In this document: piece after piece, positions 45,790 through 54,495 of the stretch
How the letters are laid out: each line of letters begins with the position of its first letter
Position numbering within the stretch: position 1 is the first letter of the stretch
Source: Lachnospiraceae bacterium
Lineage (GTDB): Bacteria > Bacillota > Clostridia > Lachnospirales > Lachnospiraceae
Direction of reading: 5' to 3'
Length of the DNA: 64,000 bases
Assembly: GCA_900770225.1 (NCBI GenBank)
Contig: CAAGJU010000080.1
Location: 3,328-67,327 of the forward strand
Program-made: the position numbers and the translations under genes
The notes under the pieces: generated by a model
Told to the model about the DNA's origin: nothing
Seen by the model: the letters and a program-made list of their open reading frames with translations, nothing else
The model's database searches: none

Positions 45790-46830
45790 CTATCCGATTT
45801 CATCGTTTTGAAAGCGTGACAGGTGCTCGTACGGAAGAATCTGGCGGCCGTAATACAGCCCGCAGCCGTCATTGATCCGGTAGTTGTCCATGGCGCGGAA
45901 CATATTCACATCAATTTTACTGAGCTCCAGCTTCTGCAGGTTTTCCACCCGCGTCAGAGCCTTGTCAAAGCAGGCATTCATTCCGCGCAGGCCGGACTGT
46001 CCGCCTGTGCGCTCCTTCTCCTGATTCTGCTCGTATACCGCGTGGTTTGCATCGCCGATCTCGGCGAAATCATCCATGTCTTTCGTTCGGATCTGCATTT
46101 CCAGATTGCTTTTTGCCTGTTCGTCATAAAAAGCAATGTGCAGGGCCCGATACCCGCTGGCCGTCGGATGCTCGACATAATCCCTGTAGAAGGGCCGGAT
46201 ATCCCTGTTCAGGAGGGAACTGTAGCACTTCTGTCTGTTAAAAACTTTTTCCGGCCGGAATTCCCGTTCGCTCAGGAATCCGGGCAGCGCATTGGCGATC
46301 TCATAGATGAGCTTTTTCTCAACCTCAGCCCGCTCCGAGCCCTTCTTCAGGTGACAGGCCGGCATCGAGATGACGATGCGATAGGCGATCAGATCGCGGA
46401 AACGCTCTTCCTGTCGCAGCAGCTCTTCCACAGTCGGAAAACTGCCGGTGGCGGCATAGACGGACCGGCAGCAGCTGACGATGTAGCCGTTGAATTTTTC
46501 CTCCGTGCGGATCAGTGACTTGATCCTTCCGCGCAGCGTAAAGGCAAGGTATGGATACTTCTGTGCCATGTACTTGTAAAATTCCCGGATTCTCTGTGAC
46601 TGAGATGTCAGGAAGTCGTTGTGCTCCAGCATGTCCAGCATGCCGAGCAGAAACGACGCGTGAGCGGCGTCGACAGGATCGTTTTCCTCATCCGCTTCGT
46701 GCTGAAGTGCCGTTGCATATTTATGAAGGATGTGTATGACTGTATCGCCCGAATACAGGTAGTCTGTGAGCTGTACCATCTTTATATTCCCGTCTGCACG
46801 GCAGTGTATATGCCGTGAATTTATATACAT
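45790..46830 (-). CDS. RelA/SpoT-domain protein (putative small alarmone synthetase)
   Basis: Protein of 346 residues with a RelA/SpoT nucleotidyltransferase-like core. Seen are GRIKSLIRTEEKF, RDLIAYRIVIS (the Asp/Arg block), SGYRALHIAFYD and LEMQIRTKDMDDFAE, equivalent to the GYRSLH and EVQIRT blocks of (p)ppGpp synthetases. There is no HD hydrolase domain and no TGS/ACT tail. An N-terminal helical region of about 90 residues and a long insertion between the two core blocks distinguish it from RelP and RelQ. It probably transfers pyrophosphate to a guanine nucleotide, but the substrate may differ. ATG 46830 has GGAGAG at seven bases. Confidence 0.78.
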   Translation of the reverse strand: MYINSRHIHCRADGNIKMVQLTDYLYSGDTVIHILHKYATALQHEADEENDPVDAAHASFLLGMLDMLEHNDFLTSQSQRIREFYKYMAQKYPYLAFTLRGRIKSLIRTEEKFNGYIVSCCRSVYAATGSFPTVEELLRQEERFRDLIAYRIVISMPACHLKKGSERAEVEKKLIYEIANALPGFLSEREFRPEKVFNRQKCYSSLLNRDIRPFYRDYVEHPTASGYRALHIAFYDEQAKSNLEMQIRTKDMDDFAEIGDANHAVYEQNQEKERTGGQSGLRGMNACFDKALTRVENLQKLELSKIDVNMFRAMDNYRINDGCGLYYGRQILPYEHLSRFQNDEIG

Positions 46831-47003
46831 ATATGAACTCTCCGGTCAGAACGACCTGTGCGCAGCACATTCTGCGTGCAGATGCCCTGCCACGGTCTGC
46901 TTTTGATCTCTGTAAATTATAATGACTGATCACCGTAAAAACAAGTGCATCCGGAGAGCTGTTTTTTCGCGTAAATCTGCCGTTTTCCGGCACTTTATCA
47001 TTC

Positions 47004-47032
47004 TTGACATTACATGGGTAAGATATTATAAT
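47004..47032 (+). promoter_or_regulatory. Consensus sigma-A promoter for greA
   Basis: Perfect TTGACA at 47004-47009, a 17-base spacer, and perfect TATAAT at 47027-47032. The leader of about 165 bases before greA carries a small family A-type inverted repeat. Confidence 0.85.
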
Positions 47033-47100
47033 GTGCGCGTTGCCGGGGCGGGGGAATATGCAGTGTCATTGTATAAACAGGGCTGCACGCCGGATACGGA

Positions 47101-47130
47101 CTGTATAATCGCATACAGAAGGCTTTATAC
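47101..47130. repeat. Minimal family A inverted repeat in the greA leader
   Basis: ACTGTATAA and TTATACAGT face each other across 12 bases. They are the terminal sequences of family A with almost no interior. In the mRNA they would form a hairpin before the greA start. Confidence 0.6.
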
Positions 47131-47203
47131 AGTATGTGAGAACCGTTCTTCAGCAGAAGGAAGAGCACCCGGGGCAGGTAAGCATGGGAGGTACAGTATC
47201 AGT

Positions 47204-47698
47204 ATGGACATTAAAACGACAATTATCACAAAAGCGGGTAAACAGGCGCTTGAGGATGAGCTTCAGTTCCTGAAGGTCGAGAAGCGGAAGGAAATCGCCG
47301 AGAAACTCAAGGAGGCCCGCGCACAGGGCGATCTCTCCGAGAATGCGGAGTACGATGCAGCCAAGGAAGAGCAGGCACATATGGAGGCCAGGATCGAGGA
47401 GATCGAGGGTATCCTGAAGAATATTACCGTTGCTGACGACGAAGCCGTCGATTTCAGCAAGGTCAATGTAGGAAGCCAGGTCGATGTGGAGAACCTTTCG
47501 ACCAACCAGACGATGAGCTTCCACATCGTAGGAGCTACCGAGGCAAACAGCCTTGAGGGAAAAATCTCGCTGGAGTCTCCGGTCGGCGCAGCGCTGATCG
47601 GTCATGAGGCCGGCGATGTCGTGAGTATCAATACGCCGGGCGGTGAGCTGCAGTTCAAGGTTGTGAAGATCGGACAGCCCGCCGGAAAGACAGCCTGA
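47204..47698 (+). CDS. greA: Transcription elongation factor GreA
   Basis: Factor of 164 residues that rescues backtracked RNA polymerase by stimulating transcript cleavage. The N-terminal coiled coil (residues 8-75) contains ITKAGKQALEDELQFLK and the acidic tip DLSENAEYDAAKEEQ. The C-terminal FKBP-like domain has NQTMSFHIVGATEAN, ISLESPVGAALIGHEAGDVV. GGGAGG lies about 11 bases before the ATG. It is followed by a terminator and then lysS, the common clostridial order. Confidence 0.95.
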   Translation: MDIKTTIITKAGKQALEDELQFLKVEKRKEIAEKLKEARAQGDLSENAEYDAAKEEQAHMEARIEEIEGILKNITVADDEAVDFSKVNVGSQVDVENLSTNQTMSFHIVGATEANSLEGKISLESPVGAALIGHEAGDVVSINTPGGELQFKVVKIGQPAGKTA

Positions 47699-47730
47699 GA
47701 AATAAATAACAGAGGAGAACCACGAAGTTG

Positions 47731-47765
47731 AAGGCCGACCGTTTATTTTTTGCGGTCGGCTTTTC
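47731..47765 (+). terminator. Intrinsic terminator between greA and lysS
   Basis: Stem GCCGACCG / CGGTCGGC followed by TTTT. It lies about 48 bases upstream of the lysS start and may be leaky or regulated. Confidence 0.8.
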
Positions 47766-47812
47766 TGAAATTCATCAGAAATACATCATTATTAGAAAAC
47801 AGGGAGGAAACC

Positions 47813-50110
47813 ATGGCAGAAGAAAATCAGAACCGCCAGAACAGGAAGCAGAAGCCTGAACAGAGCGTGAACCACGTCGTGCAGGTGCGCAGAGACAAGC
47901 TGGCGGAGCTTCAGGCAGCCGGCAAGGATCCGTTCGTTATCACCAAATATGATCAGACCGAGCACAGCCGTCAGATCGTTGACAATTTTGAAGCTTATGA
48001 CGGCAAAGACGTGTCGATCGCCGGAAGGATCATGAGCAAGCGTGTAATGGGCAAGGCTTCTTTCTGCCATGTACAGGACAAGCAGGGACAGATCCAGTGC
48101 TATGTGCAGCGCGATTCGCTGGGCGATGAAGCTTATCAGGCATTCAAGAAAATGGATATCGGCGATATCGTCGGCGTGAAGGGCTTTGTGTTCAAGACGC
48201 AGACCGGTGAGGTGACGGTTCATGCAAAGACAGTCACGCTTCTTTCCAAGTCTCTGCAGCCGCTCCCGGAAAAGTTCCACGGTCTGGTGAACACCGATCT
48301 CCGCTATCGTCAGCGCTATGTGGATTTGATCATGAATCCGGAGGTGAAGGATACCTTCATCAAGCGTTCCCAGATCATCAGTGAGATCCGCCGCTTCCTT
48401 GAGGGAAGAGACTTTATGGAAGTCGAGACCCCGATGCTCGTGGAGAATGCCGGCGGCGCTTCGGCACGCCCGTTCATCACGCATTACAATGCGCTGAACG
48501 AGGACAAAAAACTCCGGATCTCTTTGGAGCTCTACCTCAAGAGGCTCATCGTCGGCGGTCTGGAGCGTGTCTTCGAGATTGGCCGTGTGTTCCGCAATGA
48601 GGGTCTGGACCAGCGTCACAACCCTGAGTTCACGCTGATGGAGCTTTATCAGGCGTATACCGACTACAACGGCATGATGGAGCTCACTGAGAGCATGTTC
48701 CGCGATCTGGCGGAAAAGGTCTGCGGCTCGACGACGATTTATTATGGAAATAAAGAGGACGGCACCGGTCATGAGATCGACCTCGGCAAGCCGTTCCGCC
48801 GTCTGACCATGGAGGATGCCATTAAGGAAGAGACCGGCATCGACTTCGAGCAGATTGAAACCGATGAGGAGGCCAAGAAGCTGGCCGACGAGCATCACAT
48901 TGAATATGAGGACCGCCACAAGAGGGGCGACATCATCAACCTCTTCTTTGACGAGTTCTGTGAAGACAAAACGATCCAGCCGACCTTCATCATGGATCAT
49001 CCGATCGAGATCAGCCCGCTGACCAAGAAGAAACCCGATGATCCCCGCAAGGTGGAGCGGTTTGAGCTGTACATCAACGGCTGGGAGATGTGCAACGCCT
49101 ATTCCGAGCTGAACGATCCGATCGATCAGCGCGAGCGTTTTGCCGCGCAGGATGCGCTCTCCGCTGCCGGCGATGAGGAAGCGCAACACACAGATGAAGA
49201 TTTCCTGCACGCTCTGGAGATCGGCATGCCGCCGACAGGCGGTATCGGCTACGGCATTGACCGTCTGGTCATGCTGCTCACGAACAGTGAAGCCATCAGA
49301 GATGTCATCCTGTTCCCGACACTCCGCAGCGGAAGCGCATCGTCACAGAAGGATGAGAAAGAAGCAGAAGGAGATAACGGAAAGGCGGAGACTGCACAGG
49401 AAACACCGGCAGCGGGCGCAACAGCAGATTCAAAGTCTGCTGCTGAGGCAGGTGCAAAGTCCGACGCGGATGCAGCAGCTGGTACAGGTGCTTCGGCACA
49501 GGCAGCGGCTGTTGATCCTACCCCGTCCATCGGTGAGGGAGAGAAGATGGATGCCGGCATCTCCTGGGATGATGCACTGGCACTGCTGAAGAAATACAAT
49601 GAGGACGAGTTCCACATCACGCACGGTGAGACAGTTGCCAATCTGATGCGCTACTACGCAAAGAAGTACGATCCGGAGAACGAGGAGTTCTGGGCGATCG
49701 TCGGTCTGCTGCACGATCTCGACTGGGAGAAGTGGCAGGATGAAGTGCTGCATACCGTCAAGACCGCCGAGCTTCTGAAAGAAGCGGGCGTGAATATGCA
49801 GGTGGCGCATGCGATTGAGACGCACAACAGCGATAACAACTCCGCACTGCCGAAACCGGAGCACAAGATGGAGCGTGTCCTCTGGGCATGTGACGAGCTC
49901 TCCGGACTTCTCGGTGCTGTTGTCCTGATGTATCCGTCTCATTCCGCGCAGGATCTGAACCTCAAGTCCGTAAAGAAGAAATTCAAGGATAAGAGGTTTG
50001 CAGCCGGCTGTGACCGGGACAATATCCGCCGCGGGGCAGAGCTGAACGGTATGGAGCTGGATGATCTGCTTGACTCGATGATCGAGGCCTACAAGGCGAC
50101 AAACGACTGA
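47813..50110 (+). CDS. lysS: Class II lysyl-tRNA synthetase fused to a C-terminal HD domain
   Basis: One uninterrupted frame of 765 residues. Residues 1 to about 507 are a complete class II LysRS: an anticodon-binding OB fold (VSIAGRIMSKRVMGKASF), motif 2 (FEIGRVFRNEGLDQRHNPEF) and motif 3 (GYGIDRLVMLLTNSEAIRD), ending at the normal VILFPTLR. A linker of about 70 Ala/Gly/Asp/Ser-rich residues follows. Residues about 580-765 form an HD-superfamily domain of the type usually found as a separate gene: ITHGETVANLMRYYAKKY, VGLLHDLDWEKW with the HD pair, AHAIETHNSDNN, ACDELSGLLGAVV and VKKKFKDKRFAAG. The synthetase charges tRNA-Lys; the HD part predicts a metal phosphohydrolase of unknown substrate. 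ATG 47813 follows GGGAGGAA. Confidence 0.93.
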   Translation: MAEENQNRQNRKQKPEQSVNHVVQVRRDKLAELQAAGKDPFVITKYDQTEHSRQIVDNFEAYDGKDVSIAGRIMSKRVMGKASFCHVQDKQGQIQCYVQRDSLGDEAYQAFKKMDIGDIVGVKGFVFKTQTGEVTVHAKTVTLLSKSLQPLPEKFHGLVNTDLRYRQRYVDLIMNPEVKDTFIKRSQIISEIRRFLEGRDFMEVETPMLVENAGGASARPFITHYNALNEDKKLRISLELYLKRLIVGGLERVFEIGRVFRNEGLDQRHNPEFTLMELYQAYTDYNGMMELTESMFRDLAEKVCGSTTIYYGNKEDGTGHEIDLGKPFRRLTMEDAIKEETGIDFEQIETDEEAKKLADEHHIEYEDRHKRGDIINLFFDEFCEDKTIQPTFIMDHPIEISPLTKKKPDDPRKVERFELYINGWEMCNAYSELNDPIDQRERFAAQDALSAAGDEEAQHTDEDFLHALEIGMPPTGGIGYGIDRLVMLLTNSEAIRDVILFPTLRSGSASSQKDEKEAEGDNGKAETAQETPAAGATADSKSAAEAGAKSDADAAAGTGASAQAAAVDPTPSIGEGEKMDAGISWDDALALLKKYNEDEFHITHGETVANLMRYYAKKYDPENEEFWAIVGLLHDLDWEKWQDEVLHTVKTAELLKEAGVNMQVAHAIETHNSDNNSALPKPEHKMERVLWACDELSGLLGAVVLMYPSHSAQDLNLKSVKKKFKDKRFAAGCDRDNIRRGAELNGMELDDLLDSMIEAYKATND

Positions 50111-50134
50111 TATTAAGGTTCGTACAGACAGAAG

Positions 50135-50180
50135 AGGCATTCCTTTTTCAGAATTGATCTGAGAAGGGAATGCCTTTTTC
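50135..50180 (+). terminator. Intrinsic terminator after lysS
   Basis: Arms AGGCATTCC and GGAATGCCT enclose a 23-base loop with further pairing and are followed by TTTTTCTTT. It may act in both directions since a convergent LysR gene ends at 50182. Confidence 0.8.
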
Positions 50181-50181
50181 T

Positions 50182-51045
50182 TTACAGTTTTTCTTTCCAC
50201 TTTGTTGTATGCAGGATAAAGGCCTTCATGCTTTCCGAGATCGGCACATCCTTTTTGTGAATCAGGGCGACCGGACACATCGGATGCTCGGAAAAAGGAA
50301 TCATGCGGATATCATCCTGCGCCATATCGGAAAAAATAAAATCCATGGAAGCTGTGTTTGCCTCGCCCTTCCTGCACAGCTTGTAGCACAGACTGAATCC
50401 GCTGGTGTTGAAGTAGGGATTGATGGTCACGCCTTCCTTCGCGGCTGTGTCGAACAGCAGATGATGAATCAGGAAGTGGGCATTCTCCAGAACCAGCGGC
50501 TCCGCCAGCGCTTCACGGATAGAGACTTCCTGTCTGTCGTAGAAGCGGCTTCCCGGATGGACGATGAAGAATATCTCCTTTGAAAACAGCGGGAGATAGG
50601 AAAGTGAAGGATTTTCTGTTTTAAAAGGGGTCAGGCCTATGTCGTACTCGCCGTCCAGAACCTTCTGCTCAACGTAAGAATCCGGAAATTCTGTGTAGTC
50701 AAGGTGAACCGCAGGATTGGCGTCTGTAAAGGCGTGAATAAAGGCCGGTGTCAGGTAGCGGAGAATACCGAAGGCAGATACAAGCTTTAAGAGCCCGAGG
50801 TTCTGCGCCTTCAGGCTGCTGATTTCCTGCTGTGCCTGATCGTATTCATGAAGAATGTGGAGGGCATGATCATAGAAGATCTGCCCGTACTGTGTCATAT
50901 GAACGCCGCCCTGGCTTCGCAGCAGAAGGTCAGCGCCCAGTTCTTCCTCCATGCGCCGGATTGCCTTGCTGATGCCCTGCGGCGTGATGAAAAAATGTTC
51001 GGCTGCCTGTACTGCTGCTACTTTATATTTGGGATAATTTGCCAT
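50182..51045 (-). CDS. LysR family transcriptional regulator
   Basis: Regulator of 287 residues. The winged helix-turn-helix spans about residues 1-60 (VQAAEHFFITPQGISKAIRRMEEEL in two parts of the helix pair), followed by the linker helix and a periplasmic-binding-like effector domain (90-285). LysR proteins usually control a divergent gene; here the gene upstream on the same strand is the orphan Xre regulator, so no target is obvious. The N terminus lacks a few residues compared with typical members (MANYPKYKVAAVQ), but the fold looks complete. ATG 51045 has a TGGAGGAAT site. Confidence 0.88.
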   Translation of the reverse strand: MANYPKYKVAAVQAAEHFFITPQGISKAIRRMEEELGADLLLRSQGGVHMTQYGQIFYDHALHILHEYDQAQQEISSLKAQNLGLLKLVSAFGILRYLTPAFIHAFTDANPAVHLDYTEFPDSYVEQKVLDGEYDIGLTPFKTENPSLSYLPLFSKEIFFIVHPGSRFYDRQEVSIREALAEPLVLENAHFLIHHLLFDTAAKEGVTINPYFNTSGFSLCYKLCRKGEANTASMDFIFSDMAQDDIRMIPFSEHPMCPVALIHKKDVPISESMKAFILHTTKWKEKL

Positions 51046-51103
51046 GAGACGATTCCTCCATTTTCTTCAGAAAAGCAAAACTACCTGTTGCCCCGGGGAT
51101 AAA

Positions 51104-51150
51104 CAAAAAGACGCCGGGGAGAGAAATCATCCTTCTCTTCTCGACGTCCT
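51104..51150 (-). terminator. Probable terminator after the Xre-type gene
   Basis: On the minus strand GACGTCGAGAAGAGAA pairs imperfectly with TTCTCTCCCCGGCGTC and is followed by TTTTT. Confidence 0.6.
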
Positions 51151-51276
51151 TGTCGTTTACTGTCCTAAGAATAGTCTCGCTTCCTGCAAAGTTCAAGCAA
51201 CCGTTTTTTGAATCACATCACCTTTTGGTTTCGCACGAAATCCTGCTGTTGCTTTGGTTCGAAAAGTACATAAAGA

Positions 51277-51579
51277 TCAGTTTTTGCATCTTTTGCTCCT
51301 GTCCAGTTCTTTCTGCATCTGGTCAAGGCTGCGAAAGGTCGGCCGCTTCATCACCTCATCCAGATCATTCAGATATCCAATGGCTGCCAGGAGCTTACAG
51401 AAAGATGTCAGAGATATTTCACCTGTCTGCTCAAAGCGCTTAACGCTGCCCAGGGATACGCCGGATTTTTCGGCTATTTTTTCCTGTGAATAACCGGCTT
51501 CCTTTCTTCTTTCACGGAACCGGGCACGAAGCTGCCAGCGCATTTCACTCGGCATTTTCCATGCATCGAGGTTGATCAT
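51277..51579 (-). CDS. HipB-like Xre helix-turn-helix protein (orphan)
   Basis: Protein of 100 residues. The helix-turn-helix is at about residues 22-62 (GYSQEKIAEKSGVSLGSVKR, FEQTGEISLTSFCKLLAAIG). The N terminus MINLDAWKMPSEM and the spacing to the HTH resemble small regulators encoded directly before HipA-family kinases. No hipA gene follows: the next 230 bases on this strand are noncoding, then LysR. The only HipA-like gene in the window is 40 kb away. The ATG at 51579 matches the family N terminus; an in-frame ATG at 51603 is an alternative. Confidence 0.8.
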   Translation of the reverse strand: MINLDAWKMPSEMRWQLRARFRERRKEAGYSQEKIAEKSGVSLGSVKRFEQTGEISLTSFCKLLAAIGYLNDLDEVMKRPTFRSLDQMQKELDRSKRCKN

Positions 51580-51760
51580 GATTCTGCACCGTCCTCTCTT
51601 CATCTGAGTTAACTCAGCAAATCAGTTCAGCAACTGCAGTTTTCAATTTACAAACAAGCATTTCGGCTTATAAACTGGCACTGCAGTTTTCAATTCGGCA
51701 CCCTCAGCAGAAGTGACTTATTGATAGATAATATATTAGCAGTAATATTAACACTGTGAG

Positions 51761-53443
51761 TCACTTCTGTTCTCCCAGGAAATGTTCTTTTGCGAACTCC
51801 ATGTCCTGCACGAGTTCAGCAGTTCCGACGTATTTACCGTTTCTGTCGCGGACAGCCATGTACCTGACGAGCATGGTGCGCCCGTTCTTTTCCATCCAGA
51901 CCGAAACGAAATCACGGCGGTTGTTCCTGAAATCATCAATGATCTGCCGCACCAGCGGCTCAATTTTCGGCGGATGGCAGGAGAATACCTCACGGTCGAT
52001 CGCTGCAGCCGGACGCTTGAACACCTTCGGCCCTTCATTGAAGAAGCGGTTGATGTTGTCCACGTCGACGAAGCTGATCTCCATCGGTATCGTATTCAGC
52101 AGAGCGGTAAGCTGCTCGACGGTGAGATGCCCGCCGGGCATCACAACCTCGCCATTCGAAGCGCTTCCGGTGAATGTCTGCTGCTTCTCCGCTTCTTCCC
52201 AGGTCTCCGGTTCTACACCGAAGCATACCGCATAGTCTTTGGCGTCGCGATAAATTCCGTGCCATTCCTCATCTGTGAAATTCACGGCGCAGATCGGGAA
52301 CAGGATGTTCTGCTCTTTATAGACCATCTCCTCGGCACGTTTGAGCACGGCATCCAGGCGTTCGTTCCATTTGTCGTCGTGGTCATTTTCCTTTGCGAGT
52401 GCACCGAGTTCATCGCGGATCTCATCGTCTACCGTCCACATGACTTCCGACGGGCCGGACACGCCGTAACGGACTTTCAGCATCGGGTAGAGCAGATCGC
52501 CCTTTTTCGCATAATGAATGGACAGCTCACGGATCGCAGGGAGAAGCGATTCGTCCCTGGTTTCCCGGAACTTTGTGAGAAGTTTGGTAAAAGTATTGTT
52601 TTCCTTTGTCAGCGTGCTCAGCGGATGCCCCGCGATTGCCTCCAGCCGGGCTGCGCGGGCGTTCTTGTCGGAGTAATCTCTCTGCACGGGCGCGTTAACC
52701 TGACCTGACTGTTTCTGTGCGTCTTCTTTCAGTTCTTCCTGTGCATTCGGCTTCGACAGCACAGCTTTTTCCGCTTCTTTATGCTCACTCTGATTGAGCG
52801 ATGCCGGTTTTTCTCCTGCCTGTGCCTGCTGTCTCTTCAGCGATGCCTCGACTTCTTTTTCTGCATTTGCGATTTTCTCCTCTGTGGTCGATCCGTGAAA
52901 CAGGGCGGAGTGGATATCGCAGAGCTTCTGTACCTCAGAGAGCGGAGTGCCCTCCTGCAGCATTTCCTGCTCAGCCTGCATGATCTCGGACGCCTCGACC
53001 TCGCCGAACTCACGGACAAAATCTGCTCTGACAGCTTCCAGATCTTCACCCTCGCCGAGTCTCTTCAGATAGGTTTTGAGCTGCTCTGTACGGCTGTCAT
53101 CCGTATGAGCCGCTGACGGAACATTCTCTTCGGATCCGGCTGCTGACGGGGCCTTTCCTTCGGATGCTGACGAAATATTCTCTTCAGATTTTGCGTCAGG
53201 CATCATGCCCGGCATATCACCGGTGAGCTGAAAACCATTTCTGATGAGCGTGGTCACGACGTCCATCATCGAAATGTTTTTCATCTTCGCACCCTTGGGA
53301 ATCGTCATCACTTTTCCAACGGAGAGCAGCATCGGCTTTTTGGTGATTTCATTAAAACCAAGTCCGGCCATAATATCGATCAGTTCCGGGTATTCCTGTG
53401 TCAGTTCGTATACGGTTTTATTCAGATCAAGTATTTTTTCCAT
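51761..53443 (-). CDS. DUF1858-DUF438-hemerythrin-like-PAS protein
   Basis: Protein of 560 residues. An N-terminal DUF1858 domain (1-75, KTVYELTQEYPELIDIMAGLG), a variable Ser/Glu/Ala linker, a DUF438 helix bundle (about 115-195), a second linker, a hemerythrin-like HHE bundle (about 275-400, with HPLSTLTKEN and SIHYAKKGDLLYP and VMWTVDDEIR) and a C-terminal PAS domain (about 435-550). Anaerobic Firmicutes carry this architecture; the HHE part could bind non-heme iron and sense O2 or NO, but this is not proven. It is divergent from a Crp/Fnr regulator gene, with a palindrome shared with the hcp promoter between them. AAAGGGAG precedes the ATG. Confidence 0.88.
   Translation of the reverse strand: MEKILDLNKTVYELTQEYPELIDIMAGLGFNEITKKPMLLSVGKVMTIPKGAKMKNISMMDVVTTLIRNGFQLTGDMPGMMPDAKSEENISSASEGKAPSAAGSEENVPSAAHTDDSRTEQLKTYLKRLGEGEDLEAVRADFVREFGEVEASEIMQAEQEMLQEGTPLSEVQKLCDIHSALFHGSTTEEKIANAEKEVEASLKRQQAQAGEKPASLNQSEHKEAEKAVLSKPNAQEELKEDAQKQSGQVNAPVQRDYSDKNARAARLEAIAGHPLSTLTKENNTFTKLLTKFRETRDESLLPAIRELSIHYAKKGDLLYPMLKVRYGVSGPSEVMWTVDDEIRDELGALAKENDHDDKWNERLDAVLKRAEEMVYKEQNILFPICAVNFTDEEWHGIYRDAKDYAVCFGVEPETWEEAEKQQTFTGSASNGEVVMPGGHLTVEQLTALLNTIPMEISFVDVDNINRFFNEGPKVFKRPAAAIDREVFSCHPPKIEPLVRQIIDDFRNNRRDFVSVWMEKNGRTMLVRYMAVRDRNGKYVGTAELVQDMEFAKEHFLGEQK
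53111..53190. repeat. Short degenerate in-frame repeat in the DUF438 protein linker
   Basis: Units beginning GCTGACGG recur at about 53112, 53142 and 53166 (periods 30 and 24 bases). They encode variants of SEENISSASEGKAPSAAG. Confidence 0.6.
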
Positions 53444-53534
53444 GGTTGCTCCCTTTCTTATGATTGAAAAATGCTAACTGGCATTTCCTGTATTCATCTT
53501 ACGAGCATAGAATACCATGATGCAAAGAATTCGT

Positions 53535-53552
53535 ATGTTGTCAATACAACAT
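53535..53552. promoter_or_regulatory. Palindromic operator (ATGTTGT-CAAT-ACAACAT)
   Basis: A perfect 7+7 inverted repeat with a 4-base spacer between the divergent DUF438 and Crp/Fnr genes. The inner 16 bases fit TGTTGTnnnnACAACA, the same pattern as the palindrome at 57018-57033 upstream of hcp. Geometry is typical of a Crp/Fnr-family dimer site, most simply the site of the neighbouring regulator. Confidence 0.75.
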
Positions 53553-53572
53553 GAGGGGACTTTTTACAGTAG

Positions 53573-53614
53573 CAATGCAGGAGCACACAGTGCGGAGACT
53601 TATACAGTACTGAG
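53573..53614. repeat. Family A repeat, right-end remnant
   Basis: GGAGCACACAGTGCGGAGACTTATACAGTACTG resembles the right end of the complete copy (GGAGCACGTAGTGCG, then AGACTTATACAGTA) with an internal deletion. Confidence 0.6.
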
Positions 53615-53728
53615 GCATCCTCTGTGATATGGATGTATCGTGTCTGGTTTCGCCGGCTTGACAGACCGATTATTCGTGATAATAATACGAATTGTCCTGA
53701 AAATGCAGAAAAGGGTATGGGGGATTAC

Positions 53729-54466
53729 ATGAAAGAAGATAAGAAGACGGTTGAGACGACTCATCCGGGCGAGAGAAAATCCAGACTGACAGATGGGGAC
53801 TATGAAGTTATAGGAAAGTCCATCTTATTTAAAAATATCGGCAGAGAAGAACTGACATCACTGCTTCCGTGTCTTGGGGAAAACAGGAAGACATTCGAGA
53901 AGGACAACATCATCCTGCGTGCGGGCGGAAAGCTCTCGAGCGTCGGCCTGCTGCTCTCAGGTGCAGCGCATATCGAACGCTGTGATTACTGGGGAAACCG
54001 GCACATTGTCACGGCGATTCAGCCGGGGGATATTTTCGGAGAGGGTTATGCCGCTGTTCCCGGCAGTACCATGAATGTGAGCGTGCAGGCAGATGCCGAC
54101 AGCAGTATTCTGTTTCTTGATCTGTCGAGAATGCTGCACATGTGCACCTCTGCCTGCCAGTTCCATGCGCGGCTGATCGATAATCTGGTTCTGCTTCTTG
54201 CACAGCGGAACCTTATGCTGAACGAAAAGCTGACGCATATCACGCAGCATACCCTGCGCGATAAGATTCTGTCCTATCTTTCGTCAGAAGCCATACGTCA
54301 GCATTCATCTTATTTTGATATTCCATTCGACCGCCAGCAGCTGGCGGATTTTCTGAATACGGAGCGGAGTGCGCTCTCCGGCGAACTGTCGAAGCTGAAG
54401 AAAGAGGGCATCATCGACTATCAGAAAAATCATTTCCGGCTGATCGTTCCGGTGGACGAAGATTAG
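53729..54466 (+). CDS. Crp/Fnr family regulator, probable HcpR-like
   Basis: Regulator of 245 residues with a cNMP-binding-type beta-roll (about 35-155, including GGKLSSVGLLLSGAAHIER and QPGDIFGEGYAAVPGS), a dimer helix and a C-terminal winged helix (about 180-240, FDIPFDRQQLADFLNTERSA in the recognition region). It lacks the N-terminal Cys cluster of FNR. Proximity to hcp and a shared palindrome suggests the HcpR role of activating nitrosative-stress genes (inference from known HcpR regulons). ATG 53729 is chosen because GGGGG lies six bases upstream; an in-frame ATG four codons earlier is possible. Confidence 0.85.
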   Translation: MKEDKKTVETTHPGERKSRLTDGDYEVIGKSILFKNIGREELTSLLPCLGENRKTFEKDNIILRAGGKLSSVGLLLSGAAHIERCDYWGNRHIVTAIQPGDIFGEGYAAVPGSTMNVSVQADADSSILFLDLSRMLHMCTSACQFHARLIDNLVLLLAQRNLMLNEKLTHITQHTLRDKILSYLSSEAIRQHSSYFDIPFDRQQLADFLNTERSALSGELSKLKKEGIIDYQKNHFRLIVPVDED

Positions 54467-54495
54467 CAGAGGATAAATCAGTACTGATATGGGGT

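Noticed and set aside
47792..49210. 472-codon minus-strand frame across lysS
   Set aside because: Antisense to well-conserved LysRS motifs.
10775..51579. Functional HipA-HipB toxin-antitoxin pair
   Set aside because: The kinase and the HipB-like protein are 40 kb apart on opposite strands with no evidence of coevolution; treated as two orphans.
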